Source of the DNA: Paramyrothecium sp. XJ0827
Lineage: Eukaryota; Ascomycota; Sordariomycetes; Hypocreales; Stachybotryaceae
Direction of reading: 5' to 3'
Assembly: GCA_020881915.1 (NCBI GenBank)
Contig: JAJFPB010000011.1
Coordinates: 310,001-374,000, forward strand
Length of the DNA: 64,000 nucleotides
Made by a program: the position numbers and the translations under genes. The notes below the pieces were generated by a model that saw nothing but the letters and a program-made list of their open reading frames with translations, did not search any database and was not told where the DNA came from. This document shows positions 54,401 to 64,000 of the stretch, piece by piece (position 1 is the stretch's first letter; each line of letters opens with the position of its first letter).

Positions 54401-54793
54401 GAATTGATCATAGCAATGCTTTTCCGCGTTTAAGAAGATTTGCATTGGATGTCCTTGCAATCCCGGCAATGTCAACCGATTGTGAGAGCATTCAGTCTTG
54501 CGAAGCTTACAGTCAGCTCACAGGGACACTCTCTACTTGGATCGAGCATTGAGTCGATCCAACTACTGAAAAACTGGATAAGGGGAGGGTGTGTTACTCT
54601 GGGGGACCTATGCTTAAGCAACAAGGCAGTCAGATCCCACGGGCAGAATCGTGAGGCTGGGAACAGCTCCACGTGACCTATTTTATATCAGATATCTATC
54701 AATCAATCAATCAGATCAGATGCAGAGGGTAAAGTTTCACTTCAGTTCAGATTTACGTCCCCATCTGATTTGATTGATCTGACGGCAGCCCTG
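51438..54793 (+). mobile_element. hAT-D, about 3.36 kb, both ends present
   Basis: The ends are CAGGGCTGCCGTCAGATCA at 51438 and its inverse ending at 54793. The subterminal regions are full of TCAGAT / ATCAATCA repeats. The 8-bp flanks differ (CAGCCCAG on the left, TATCTGCG on the right). The right flank lies in a pogo transposase (pogo-D) but the left flank does not, so the element does not sit in its original target. Confidence 0.85.
51979..54676 (+). pseudogene. hAT-D transposase, heavily frameshifted
   Basis: The start is MSETTLKDSIVSSPSPSRPP. A BED-like finger (WCCRLCDDKGAPRFFNAQSTSSAQAHLYK) is followed by IHISFDLWTSPNRLAFISIFGHF (first Asp), ISICDNAASND-type sequence (VSICDNAASNDVC, second Asp), RRMRCFGHILNLVAQAFLYG, EVIQNNATRWNSTYMMIERAL, AAWIKLNEYYTLVGRSPLFAASVVLNPDLGLRWLE and the tail AFSLAKLTVSSQGHSLLGSSIESIQLLKNWI. 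The C-terminal Glu block is degraded (MSTDCESIQSC-like region). At least five frame changes are evident (near 52380, 52560, 52960, 53560 and 54130). It is related to hAT-A at 9389-10348 but less intact in this region. Confidence 0.85.
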
Positions 54794-55080
54794 TATCTGC
54801 GAAAGAAACGCATCTTGAGCTCTGGTTGCCGCCTAATAAAATTCGAGGCCCATCGTGGCCTAACAGGAGGCATCTCTCGATCAGCAAGCAGTCGATTTGC
54901 CATATCTTCAACACCACAAAGCCGGGGAGAAAACCCTCGCATATCCAAATCAAGGATATATTGAACTACCGGTATCTTCTGTTCCTCAAGACCAGATAGT
55001 TTACGTAAATTGGCTATGGTATCGCGTCGAGAAGGCATGCCTTGCTGACGGCGGCCTAGCTTCTTTCTGCAGACACTATA
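54794..55080 (-). pseudogene. pogo-D transposase N-terminal fragment
   Basis: Minus-strand reading gives YSVCRKKLGRRQQGMPSRRDTIANLRKLSGLEEQ, ILDLDMRGFSPRLCGVEDMANRLLADREMPPVRPRWASNFIRRQPELKMRFFRR: the end of the psq-type helix-turn-helix and the CENPB-type domain. It is cut on the left by hAT-D (inside RFFRRY) and on the right by pogo-B (inside the AATIYN block). The missing parts are not found at the other ends of those elements. Confidence 0.85.
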
Positions 55081-55082
55081 TA

Positions 55083-56940
55083 ACGTACATGATAAGCGAG
55101 CCGCCCAGACAAGCGAACCGCCCAAAAATCTTAACCTTCAAGACAAGAACATTAATAAAAACACAACAGATCATTTGATCAATTAAAACTAATCGCTATA
55201 CTCTTGCCCAGATACCTCTACCTCTACCTTACATGTTCGTGCATTATGCCCAGGCTTACCGCATACACCACAGCGCCTTTCCCTCGGTTGTACTGATCTT
55301 CCTCGACCACCTCTCCTCGATGATTCAGCCACTATCTGGCTATTCACATCCATTTGATCAATTAATGCCTGACCTTCCTCTATTGTTATCATCCCTCTAT
55401 TGCGTAAGCGGGTCTTTTTCTCTCTGCGGCGTCGACTAAGTATGTGATTTGCCTCTCGAAGGTCCTTAACCTCAGCCCTCAATAATGCCATCTCATACTG
55501 ATGTGCCTTTAAACCCTTGTCATTGACTTCATAGCCTCAATTATTGATGCTGGGGAGCTACTATTATGTTTTCTGATTCGTTTTTCGAGATATTCAGACT
55601 GAGATTCAGTCTCTCTGACTGTCTTAGGGGTCTTTGAAACCCAAGGGTCAGGAAGGTCAGGGGATCCCTCAGGAGGTGTTGGAGTTCGTAGCTGGATATC
55701 AAGCTTTGAGATCACATGGTTTGCATCTAGAGGAGCAAGTCCAGCCCCTCTAAATCCTCCCTGGATATTCTTCTTTGTCATAGTGGCTTGGTGTGCAGCA
55801 TAGAAGGCTGGAAAGAACTCAGTCTTCGAGATGTATGTTATAGAGCATTTGATCAAATGCTCTATTTCTCGACCATAAGCCTTCTTAAGCGGCCCAAAGC
55901 AGGCCACATCAAGAGGCTGGAGTAGATGAGATGAATGAGGCGGCATACAGAGTGTAATGATCTTGTTCTCCTTGCAGAAATCCTCAAAGGCAACCGAATG
56001 GTGACTTTCATGCCCATCGAGGATCAGAAGACGATAGGCACCATTCGATCTGCTGATTGTATGCCGATTGAAGTGCTTTATCCACTCGAGCCCTGTCTCA
56101 TTGTCTGTCCAGCCATTTTTTGTTGTTGCGATAGCCCAATCGCCCGGGATGTTGCTTTCTTGATACCAACTAGAGAGATGATATTGGCCCGCAACAATGA
56201 TGAACGGCGGTAGCGCCCACCCTTCTACATTAATCGATTGAATTGCAGTAACCCATTCTCGGTTTCCAGGCTGGACCTTTTTAGGGTTATGACGCTTTTC
56301 TGCACCTGTAACAACCATGCCGTTTGCAATGATGCCCATCATAAAGCCAGTCTCATCAAAGTATACAGATCATTTGATTGAATGCCATACTTCGCGATTG
56401 TGTTCTGTACAAGCGAAAACCACGCGTTTATCGCGATTGGATCTTCGCATTTGGCTCTCTGATAGTCATATCTGCGAAAAAAACGCGTTTGAAGCTCTGG
56501 CTGCCGCTTGACGAAGTTTGAGGCCCAGCGTTGCCCAACAGGAGGCGCGTCGCATTCAGCAAGCAGTCGATTGGCCATTTCTTCAACACCACAGAGCCGG
56601 GGTGGAAATCCTCGCGTGTCTAGATCGAGGACATACTGAACTATCGTCTGTTCCTCAAGATCCGATAGTTTACGCGAATTGGCCATAATATCGCGTCGTG
56701 ATTGAGTACCCTTCTTCCGATCACGGAGGGTACTCCATTTGACATTGTAGATCGTTGCAGCGCGTCAGATGCTTAGTTTCGGTTTAGTTTGAAGGGCTTG
56801 AAGTGCAAGAGTAATATTTGCCTCATTATTTGAGTTTGACATGTTTAGTTGTGGTAAACTATTTGATCAAATGATGATGATGTAGATTGAGGGATTTTTG
56901 GGCGGTTCGCTTGTCTGGGCGGCTCGCTTATCATGTACGT
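55083..56940 (-). mobile_element. pogo-B, full-length pogo-type element (1858 bp)
   Basis: Both ends start ACGTACATGATAAGCGAG and hold the iterons AGCGAGCCGCCCA and AGCGAACCGCCCA at 17-bp spacing. TA flanks it on both sides (55081-55082, 56941-56942). It sits between two different pogo fragments (pogo-D on the left, pogo-C on the right). Confidence 0.95.
55189..56842 (-). pseudogene. pogo-B transposase, one stop and frameshifts
   Basis: The start is MSNSNNEANITLALQALQTKPKLSI at 56842, then TGA where relatives have Arg (CGA to TGA), AATIYN, the CENPB-type domain (LDTRGFPPRLCGVEEMANRLLAECDAPPVGQRWASNFVKRQPEL), and the catalytic domain from 56342 with LLILDGHESHHS and LLQPLDVACFGPLK. The first Asp motif is disrupted: YTLMRLAL replaces YNFDETGF by loss of one base near 56365. 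Another break near 55500 separates the C-terminal part (MALLRAEVKDLREANHILSRRRREKKTR and a knuckle CGVCGKPGHNARTC). Confidence 0.92.
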
Positions 56941-56942
56941 TA

Positions 56943-57753
56943 GCCCAATCGGCCGGAAGGTTGCTTTCGCGATACCAGCTAGAGAGGTGATATTGGCCTG
57001 CAACGATGATGAACGGCGGCAGCGCCCAACCTTCAGCATTGATCGATGGAATCGCTGTAACCCACTCACGGTTTCCAGGCTGGACCTTTTTAGAGTTTGC
57101 ACGCCTTTCTGAGCCTGTAACAACCATACCGCTCATAATCATACCCATCATAAAGCCAGTCTCATCAAAGTTATACTGATCATTTGATCTTATGCCATAC
57201 TTCGCGATTGTATTCGCTACAAGCGAGAACCACGCGTTTATCGCGATTGGATCTTCGCATTTGGCTCTCTGATAGTCATATCTGCGGAAGGAACACGTCT
57301 TGAGCTCTGGTTGCCACTTGACGAAGTTTGAAGCCCAGCGTTGCCCAACTGGAGGCATATCGCGTTCAGCAAGCAGTCGATTGGCCATATCTTCAACACC
57401 ACAAAGCCAGGGGGGGGGGAATCCTCGCGCATCTAGGTCAAGGATATATTGAACTATCGTCTGTTCCTCAAGATCAGATAGTTTACGCGAATTGGCCATA
57501 ATATCGCGTCGGGACTGTATGCCCTGTTGCCGGCGACCTAGCGTTTTACGAGGGATATTGTAGATAGTTGCAGCGCGTCGTAAGCTTACGTTTGGATTTG
57601 ATTGAAGGGCTTGGAGTGCAAGATTAATATTAGCCTCATTGCTTGTATTTGGCATGTTGAATTATTGGGAATCAATCGATCAAATGGTTGAGATGTAAGG
57701 TGAAGGCTTTTTGGGCCACTCGCTTGTCTGGGCCACTCGCTTATCATGTACGT
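56943..57753 (-). pseudogene. pogo-C, 5' half of a pogo element
   Basis: The start is MPNTSNEANINLALQALQSNPNVSLRRAATIYNIPRKTLGRRQQG at 57655. The frame is open through the CENPB-type domain and the first catalytic Asp (YNFDETGFMMGMI) to YHLSSWYRESNLPADWA, where pogo-B cuts it at 56942. One small anomaly is a run of nine G near 57411-57419 (FPPPWLCG in place of FPPRLCG). The right terminus at 57753, read inward, has ACGTACATGATAAGCGAG and two identical iterons AGCGAGTGGCCCA, the same as the MITE at 8259-8696. Confidence 0.88.
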
Positions 57754-58610
57754 TGGTGATTTTGGGGGTTTTGCAACAGTGACCTCTATAGCCTGCCATA
57801 GTAAAGGATCATCTTCCCTAGGCCAACTGGAGAATAGCGCCGGTGTGTTCTAGTAAATTATGAACTGCGCTGTCACGGACGAGGGTGCTCTTAGATGTGC
57901 CGCTGCGTCAGTTTAAAAGATATTTAACACAGCGTGTGATCAAGAGCACTATTAGCTTTTATGCCAACGACCTGCTTTGCCTCCGTTTATTTAAGCCTAA
58001 TGGGATTTGCCTGCTTTCTAGCATTAAAAGGACTTGCAAAACAATCGTGGGATTTACCTGGGCTGGAATAAGCTGAACCCACCACCACGGAAGCGCCTAA
58101 GTTGTAGCCGTTGGTAATATAATCTCCTTAATGGTGCATGGGACTGTCTCTGCTTCATGCCTAAGAGGTGACCCGAACTTACCAGATTACAGCACGACCA
58201 TGTATAGTGTGGTTAACTTAGCATCCCTCTAGTCATTATTTTGGTCAGGAATCGCCTTCGTGGTCTAATTCAAAAGAACACTAGGGATGATGGGGTGTAA
58301 TTGCGTCGATAGATGCAAGTTTATATTCAAGTATGTGCCCTGGGTAAATCCATAGCACATATAGAGACTACAATTTTAGCTTCAAATCCCCTTGAGACGC
58401 ATACTTAAAAGGCCAGGTTTATCCCACCACCTCGATAATAGATAGGGTGCGCTACTGGGCCGCGCCTTCTCTGTCCCATACCAACCTGGCTTTCCTAGCA
58501 GAGGCCATATGGTCCCTCTGCTTGGCCTTATCCTTCCGGTCTTTCGGTACCGTACACGGGTGAGGCTGCGCTAAGGCCGTCTTGAAGTTCGCTTCAGTGC
58601 GTGCTCACTG
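57754..58610. other. No gene seen
   Basis: No recognisable protein, RNA gene or repeat. Short open frames here show no family resemblance. Confidence 0.5.
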
Positions 58611-58619
58611 GAATCCCCG

Positions 58620-59112
58620 TCATATCGAGCCACTCGATGTCGGGGTATATGGTTTTGGCCATGGGTAGCACCCCCCTATTGGTGGTGGCCTTAAGTCCCT
58701 TCATGACGCCAGAGCTGGCGAGCCACAAGCCGCCGATGCACGTGGTGATGAAGACCGGCGTCTGATCCCAGGCCTCTTTGAGAAATTTGTCAGCAGCCGC
58801 TGGGCGGTGGATGGACTGGAACCGCCAATATAGATAATGTCGAGGTCGGGCGGGCAGTCATCGTAGGTGGTGTTGGGGACAAACTTCATTCCGGGCGTTA
58901 TTGGGGCTGGATCTAAGCGGGGCTTTGTAGAAAAAGGTAGTGTCTAGAGTTTGGTGTCGGAAGGACTCTAGGCGTGACTCAATAGTAACCATCTCGGCGA
59001 AATACTCGGCAGAGAGGTTGCCAAAAATGTCAACACCAACAATATCGCTGAGCTGGACTGCTTCGAGCATAACGCCGATGCGGAGAGACTTGCGGCCAGC
59101 AGCTGGAGGCAT
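58620..59112 (-). pseudogene. DJ-1/PfpI (ThiJ) family gene, broken
   Basis: The start is MPPAAGRKSLRIGVMLEAVQLSDIVGVDIFGNLSAEYF at 59112. Frames then change near 58880: one continues MKFVPNTTYDDCPPDLDIIYIGGSSPS, and after another shift near 58790 the family core reads PVFITTCIGGLWLASSGVMKGLKATTNRG, where TTCIGG is the nucleophile-elbow Cys of the DJ-1/PfpI fold. It then reads AKTIYPDIEWLDMTG and is lost. These proteins include glutamine-amidotransferase-like hydrolases and glyoxalase-like enzymes; the activity here is unknown. The C-terminal part is missing, and two or more indels make it a pseudogene in this assembly. Confidence 0.75.
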
Positions 59113-59212
59113 GACGAAAGTCGTTGCAGATAGTGGGAAATAGATAATGTGTTTAAAGACCTGCAGATGTGGTGATAGAGTGCTGGCTCTTCCTGACGGC
59201 AACTCTTGACCA

Positions 59213-61713
59213 TAGCATGCAGGTTGGACTATTTATATTAGCTCACACCTGGACAACGGGGTAACTGCTTCCTGCCCCAGCTGACCTGGCGTGGCCGATG
59301 AAGCTACAGTCAGTTCCCATTGACCCGACTCCGAAGGCTTTACGATCGTGGAGTTTAAGTATCCCGATTTATCGAGTCCTCTGATGTCGACGCTTTAAGC
59401 GGTTTAGTGAGTTCGGTTGAACCGAGAAGGATTCGTTCTGCTGCGACTCGACGCTGGAACTCAGTTCCGTGCTTCCTCGGCGCTTGCAACCTGGCTGCGA
59501 ATGTCCGTGGTTGAATTTTGGACTAAATGTTTGCTACGGTCGAGCTCACCGATCTGGCTCCTAATCCCGAGCCGGATCGGAATTCACGGCGACTTTCTCC
59601 TGGGGTCGGGCCCCGACCCCGTAATAGCCCGACTGATAGCTTAAAATAAAGTGCCGGGCCGAAGGCGCAAAATGTGCTCGCTCAATATCTGTTGGACGAG
59701 GGATATTTATCGACTTTAGGCGTTCTCGCTTGTCTACGAATGAAAGTACGAAGGACTTCTGGACGATATATTGGCTAAGATATTGGCTAAGAAGTGGACT
59801 TCCGGTAGCCTCAGTTCGTAGTTGCGGATTGTGGCTCATCCGTCTCAACGGCTGCGTACTTGGTTCGTGGAACGAGCACGCGGCCATCGATTTGACCTGC
59901 AAAAGAACACATAAGCAAAGAGCCGACTGGATAGTAGAAGAACAATTCGACCCTAGATGCCCAGGCTAATGTGGGTACATAATACCTACACGCGCGTAAT
60001 GGCAGTGCGGGAGCTTTAACGAGATTCGCTGATGGCCTCCTACTAGCTACGCATATGGGCACATAAGAGAGTCCGATTGAGATCCAATCCTTCACTGACG
60101 ATGCTGAGATGGAAAGTGGGGCGAGGAGAAGAGGTCGTCGCTCGAGAGTCGTCATCCCACGGTACGACATGTGTGGGGAAATTCCGACCCAGTTGGCTAG
60201 TAGTGTCGCCTTTGCGTAGTGGGGGATCGGTCGGTCACTGCTTGAATAGCCGGACTGATCGAATGGCGAGCCTCGAGATATCGCTGAAGTGTCTGCGGCC
60301 ACGACGTCCAGCCAACGCCCAAATGACTGTACTGTATGTAGAGGATAACTACGGTCCCGGCCAGACTGGCTAGCTGGTTTCCTCTTTTCGCGCTCAGGGG
60401 CCGACATCCGTGGCAATCCAGCACCGGGTCGCCGAAGAGCTGGTATTGCATCTGCATGCCCATCTTGGCCAGCTCTTATAGCATCTTCTGTGCCCGCTCT
60501 ACCAACAATTATAATGCATCTAATAGCCGGTCCAGCTAGAGATTTACCCGGCCGTACGTGGTCTAATCGTTTGACTGGTTGACGCTACCCTCGATGGGTG
60601 TTGTGAATTGCGTCCTCATTTTGTATATATATGTATCTGAGACCCGATCCATCGGGCTCGGCTTTGCCCCTTGGCCATGCGACATGCAGTACATATACCG
60701 CTGCTTCTTGTCCTATACTATCGGAGCACTGCGGCGTCTTACCGCACGCCGCCCCCTCCATCGTCCTCATCTTCCCACTCCATCCCCCCTCTCAAGGTAT
60801 GACGAGTGTATGATCAATATCCTTACCGGTAAGAGTGTTTATTTGTACGTTCTAGCGCATCCTCCAGCAGGCAGCCTTCTTTTCTAACATAGCGGAAATC
60901 TTAGAATTCTTCGACATATATTTTGTAAGCCAATATAGGATTCATGAAGTCTTCCCTAGGTTCATGTTCTTGTTAAGCTCCCTCGCTATTGAATCCGCCT
61001 GCCGGACTATATCTGACATTCTCTCGTCGCTCAATAGCGGACTAATTGAGCAAGTTCGAAGCACAACTTTGCCGCATAACCTGGTCGTAAGTATTCCAGC
61101 AATGTTCTTTTCAATCAGGCTTTCCGAAATCATCGTATTCAGAGAATCCAGCTCGTCTTCAGCCCGGCCCGGAGGCGCGTAGCGAAACGTCCGGTGAATA
61201 CGGGACGTTGATCGATAATGCATTGTGCCATGACCGGGACGAAAGAGAGATTGTGTCTGAGCAGCAGTCAAGTCGGAGCGGGTAGAGTATTACGTATTAC
61301 TCCGCTACCAGCATTAGTGGACAGCAGATGAGCTAGATGCTTAGATTCTCCGAGGCTTATCGGATACTTTTAGCCCAGCGGAATGAGAAATATGCCGCAT
61401 AACCTCTGTGTCCTTTGCGTTCAGAGTTACACAGCCGATTGCACCGCAAAGTGGAACGCATATTTGCGTGGTTCTCAAGAGTCTATCATGCAATTCTGGT
61501 TATCATCACAGAACCTACAGGCCGCCTAAAGTAAGTGACCGGATGCTGGCCTCTTCTAATGCCGATTGCTACAAGAGAAATTGCGCACCTCCAGGTCTTA
61601 GATTATCGAATCGGGCCCGAGGCGGTCAAAATGTGGGTCACCATCCGAAGGGCACCGGGTAAAGCAACACTAGCGGCGCAAGTAGTGCACACACATCTAG
61701 GCTCGGATTGCAT
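59213..61713. other. 2.5-kb stretch without a recognised gene
   Basis: Several open frames of 60-200 codons occur on both strands (for example 59811-60416 minus), but none shows a recognisable domain, consistent composition or splice pattern. No tRNA, rRNA or clear repeat was seen. Confidence 0.5.
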
Positions 61714-61837
61714 TATAAATAACTCGTTCTCTGTGCGGGTGATCCTTAACCACGACTATCTCTCCATTGCTTATTCTAGACCTCGTCTTCCAGCCCCTAC
61801 GTCGCCCGCAGTTTATATTCGCAACTATACCAGCACG
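61714..61837 (+). promoter_or_regulatory. TATA box and leader of the HD-domain gene
   Basis: TATAAATA at 61714-61721 lies 117 bp before the ATG and is followed by CT-containing leader sequence (CTATCTCTCCATTGC). The spacing is similar to that at the lipoxygenase gene. Confidence 0.55.
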
Positions 61838-62593
61838 ATGGAGTCTTTAGATCCTCTCCCAGACCTGCCGGCAATTGACTTAATCTTTCCGTCTACTCCT
61901 TTAACCCTCTCCGCAGTCTCGTTTGCGAAGAACCACACCAGCATTAACACGGTCAACCATTGCCTCCGCAGCGCCTATTGGGCTCTCATAATCGCGAAGA
62001 AGCATCCTGATTTTATCGGCAAGACACTGAATTTAGACATTGTCATATTCTCTATCGTTATGCACGATATGGGCTGGGCGACAACTAAATCACTTCTGTC
62101 TGAGCACAAACGTTTCGAAGTTGATGGTGCGGACATTGCGCGAGCGTACCTCGAGGAGCGGGCACATCAGACTGAGCCGAAGCGGAAGGATGGGCATAAG
62201 TGGGATAAGCACCACATCCAGCTTGTCTGGGATGCCATCGCCCTCCATACGACGCCATCCATCGCTAATTATAAGGAGCCTGAGGTGTCCTTGACGCAAA
62301 TGGGTATCATGGCGGACTTCTTCGGGTCGAATTTCCCTGGCGGCTTGATTACTCTCGACGAGTATAACGCGGTCGCGGCTCTCTATCCTCGTGTCGGATT
62401 CAAGGACGATTTGATTCAGATTATGTGCGGCCTTTGCAGGGACAAGGCGTCGACGACATTTGACAATTTCGTTGGGGAGTTCGGTCTGCGTTTTGGGGTA
62501 GATGGGTACGGGGATAAGGACAAGTACGAGAAGAAGTGGGAGGAGAATCGGCTGCTGCCGAAGTTGATTGCAGGATTGGAGTCTTTAGAGTAA
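61838..62593 (+). CDS. HD-domain protein, cyanamide hydratase-like (251 aa)
   Basis: The start is MESLDPLPDLPAIDLIFPSTP. The frame is open further upstream, but a TATA box at 61714 supports this start. HD-superfamily metal ligands are in place: TVNHCLRSAYW (His-41), VMHDMGWA (His-76, Asp-77), EHKRFEVDGADIARAYL and WDAIALHTTPSIA (later His). This arrangement is that of fungal cyanamide hydratases, which convert cyanamide to urea using Zn or Fe, and of related proteins of unknown substrate. The length (about 245-255 aa) fits the family. No intron is required and no transit or signal peptide is seen. The gene is intact. The exact substrate is uncertain because many HD paralogues in fungi do not act on cyanamide. 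Confidence 0.85.
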   Translation: MESLDPLPDLPAIDLIFPSTPLTLSAVSFAKNHTSINTVNHCLRSAYWALIIAKKHPDFIGKTLNLDIVIFSIVMHDMGWATTKSLLSEHKRFEVDGADIARAYLEERAHQTEPKRKDGHKWDKHHIQLVWDAIALHTTPSIANYKEPEVSLTQMGIMADFFGSNFPGGLITLDEYNAVAALYPRVGFKDDLIQIMCGLCRDKASTTFDNFVGEFGLRFGVDGYGDKDKYEKKWEENRLLPKLIAGLESLE

Positions 62594-63107
62594 CCCTACT
62601 CATGTATTCTCAACCAACCCGTATGCCGCGGACGGTTTTGACTCAAAGCACGCATCCCTGCCATAGTAAGAAAAGGATGCGCACTGGTTCCCGTTTGTGC
62701 TTTAACTCAAAGCATAGAATGACAGGGGGGGAGGAGGCACGGGGCAGGACACAGTAGCAGGCAGGCAGGGTGAGAGTAAGTAAGGTGGCTGTTTGTTTTG
62801 CCGAGAAAAAGCGGGTCCCCGAACAGCACCTGCGCTTCCGATCAGGTCGAACTGCGGCTGCGAGGGCTGACCAGCTCTACTCCATAGAGCCTTATCCAGC
62901 CAGGTTACAGCTAGAAGGGGGTCTCGTCACTCCCAAGGGGGGGGGGGCAAAGGGAGGCATAGAGAGAGGCATATCTTCTTTCCCTTCTTGAAACCCTTCT
63001 CTTCTTTCTCTCTTTTCCCTTTCTTCTTCCTATGACCTTCTTTATTCTCTTCCATTCTGTCTCTTCTTATCTCTTTTATAGATAAGAATATAAGGAAAGC
63101 TATGGCC
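62594..63107. other. Spacer with homopolymer and pyrimidine tracts
   Basis: No gene is seen. A run of at least nine G occurs near 62938-62948, and a long CT-rich tract (TCTTCTTTCTCTCTTTTCCC and similar) covers about 62970-63070. Such tracts are prone to sequencing error and slippage. Confidence 0.6.
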
Positions 63108-63587
63108 AGTGTACTCCCTTTCCTCTATAATATCGAGCATAAGATCATTATCTGCTAGAGATGCGCTACAGGCCTGCCGCCTTGAGCTACCCCATGGGCC
63201 ACGCACCTCCGGGCTGAGCCACACCGCAAGGTCGGCGCCGCGCTTAAGGCTGCGATGGAGCGGCTCCAGGGCTACAAGCTCCGACAGGGCAAGCCGGCGA
63301 GTACAGTAGAGGCGCCGTGCCGGACGATTAAGGGCCTCGCCTCCTTTGCCGGCTGTAGTTATGCCTACCCAGGCTGCGCATATGCTACGCGGCGGAAGCC
63401 GGCTATGGTGTATAAGCACTAGCCGGCGGTCCACTGGAGGCAGGCCTGGCAGCACAGTGAGCCGGATCCGCTCTGGCATGAGTGTACGCTGCAGACCTAC
63501 TTCACAGCTAAGGGGCGGATCGACTACTTCAATGTGGCGGCAGCAACCGAGGGGGAGGCGGCTAGCCCGGGTAGGCTGCTCAACTAG
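63108..63587 (+). pseudogene. OrsD-type (former DUF3505) zinc-finger domain relic
   Basis: The translation shows LPFLYNIEHKIIIC-stop-RCATGLPP, a degraded C-x2-C start. Then KVGAALKAAMERLQGYKLRQGKPAST, ASFAGCSYAYPGCAYATRRKPAMVYKH (second finger, C..YPGC.Y....R...H), an in-frame TAG, and WRQAWQHSEPDPLWHECTLQTYFTAKGRIDYFNV, matching the W..V.CQTFF....YF.V close of OrsD domains. This domain is named after the orsellinic acid cluster gene orsD but is common in repeat-rich fungal DNA, where its role is unknown. Two stops and a frame change near 63215 make this a relic. Confidence 0.7.
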
Positions 63588-63734
63588 CAGTACTGATTGA
63601 TAAGGCCTATACTGATACTGATTGATTGATTACCATGCTACTGATACTGATTTATTAGCTTATCAGTAACCGCCAAGATATGACGTAGTTGTGCTTTCAG
63701 CCCGAATGTGTTCGCCGCTCCTATAATCCTCAGC

Positions 63735-64000
63735 CTAAATGGCAGCAGCTAGCGGCACATGCACCTTTCGAATAAGGTCGTTCTTGTTCCAGCTCCCAAG
63801 ACACTCTGTCATCTCAATTGTCTCTGCCCCGAGGCGTGCACGATCATACGAAACGGTACGACGAGCACCTGAAAAGACACGTTCGGCCTTGTCCGACATA
63901 GGCGCAATCGAGAGTACGTTAATAGCCATCTTTTGCAGTCGCCGGTATTCCATCCGTTGCTCCTCTCTGGCCCACCACGCAAGGGGACTAACTGCGATCT
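63735..64000 (-). pseudogene. hAT transposase C-terminal fragment (reaches window edge)
   Basis: Minus-strand reading from 64000 gives PLAWWAREEQRMEYRRLQKMAINVLSIAPMSDKAERVFSGARRTVSYDRARLGAETIEMTECLGSWNKNDLI, the hAT dimerisation domain with the catalytic Glu in DKAERVFSGAR. It is a different hAT lineage from the others in the window (VFSGARRT in place of LFSATG or TFSSAG). The rest lies beyond 64000, so whether it is intact cannot be judged. Confidence 0.85.

Noticed and set aside
59811..60416. 201-codon minus-strand open frame
   Set aside because: No recognisable domain, no promoter or splice signals, and irregular composition; similar chance frames lie on both strands nearby.

Overview
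The window reads as a transposon-rich, probably subtelomeric or otherwise repeat-dense, block of a filamentous ascomycete (Pezizomycotina) genome. The reasons are short GT-AG introns of about 47-80 bp, FunK1-type kinases, a fungal lipoxygenase, a Tad1-like LINE, Fot1/pogo-type DDD transposons, fungal Helitron, piggyBac, MULE and hAT elements, and an OrsD-type zinc-finger fragment. Nothing bacterial or viral was recognised. The species cannot be named from the sequence alone.

Layout. 0-5.4 kb: a hAT transposase gene split by a 1-kb hAT-E derivative, a TTCGA-rich tandem repeat, and a 5'-truncated pogo element. 5.8-8.2 kb: a spliced FunK1 kinase gene with a pogo MITE about 95 bp upstream. 9.2-15.4 kb: nested hAT and piggyBac remains. 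15.4-27.2 kb: two nearly identical 2.9-kb hAT-E copies in inverted orientation enclose a LINE fragment, a kinase-like gene, a Helitron fragment and half a piggyBac. 27.2-32.6 kb: a second piggyBac piece, a 4-kb MULE with about 90-bp inverted repeats and a second ORF, and half a pogo. 32.9-33.3 kb: a Tc1/mariner relic. 34.4-40.3 kb: the best host-gene island, with an intact two-exon lipoxygenase and an alpha/beta hydrolase separated by a 1.65-kb inverted-repeat element carrying a LINE fragment. 40.9-49.4 kb: a kinase remnant, a full-length pogo and a decayed Helitron. 49.5-50.9 kb: an arrestin-like gene with one frameshift. 51.4-57.8 kb: a hAT and three pogo copies packed together. 58.6-62.6 kb: a broken DJ-1/PfpI gene and an intact HD-domain (cyanamide hydratase-like) gene. 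63.1-64.0 kb: an OrsD zinc-finger relic and a hAT C-terminus.

How it fits together. Almost every transposase is broken by indels or stops, yet ends and target duplications are often preserved, so the history can be read. Three patterns stand out. (1) Five pogo subfamilies share one terminal design, in which a 13-nt iteron is repeated at exactly 17-bp spacing and its variable 5-nt core differs between subfamilies but is kept the same in both iterons. (2) The two hAT-E copies show matching halves of one target duplication on their left flanks in inverted orientation, the signature of an inversion by recombination between them that split a piggyBac. (3) Several other elements have unrelated transposon sequence on their two sides, suggesting that ectopic exchange between repeats shaped the block.
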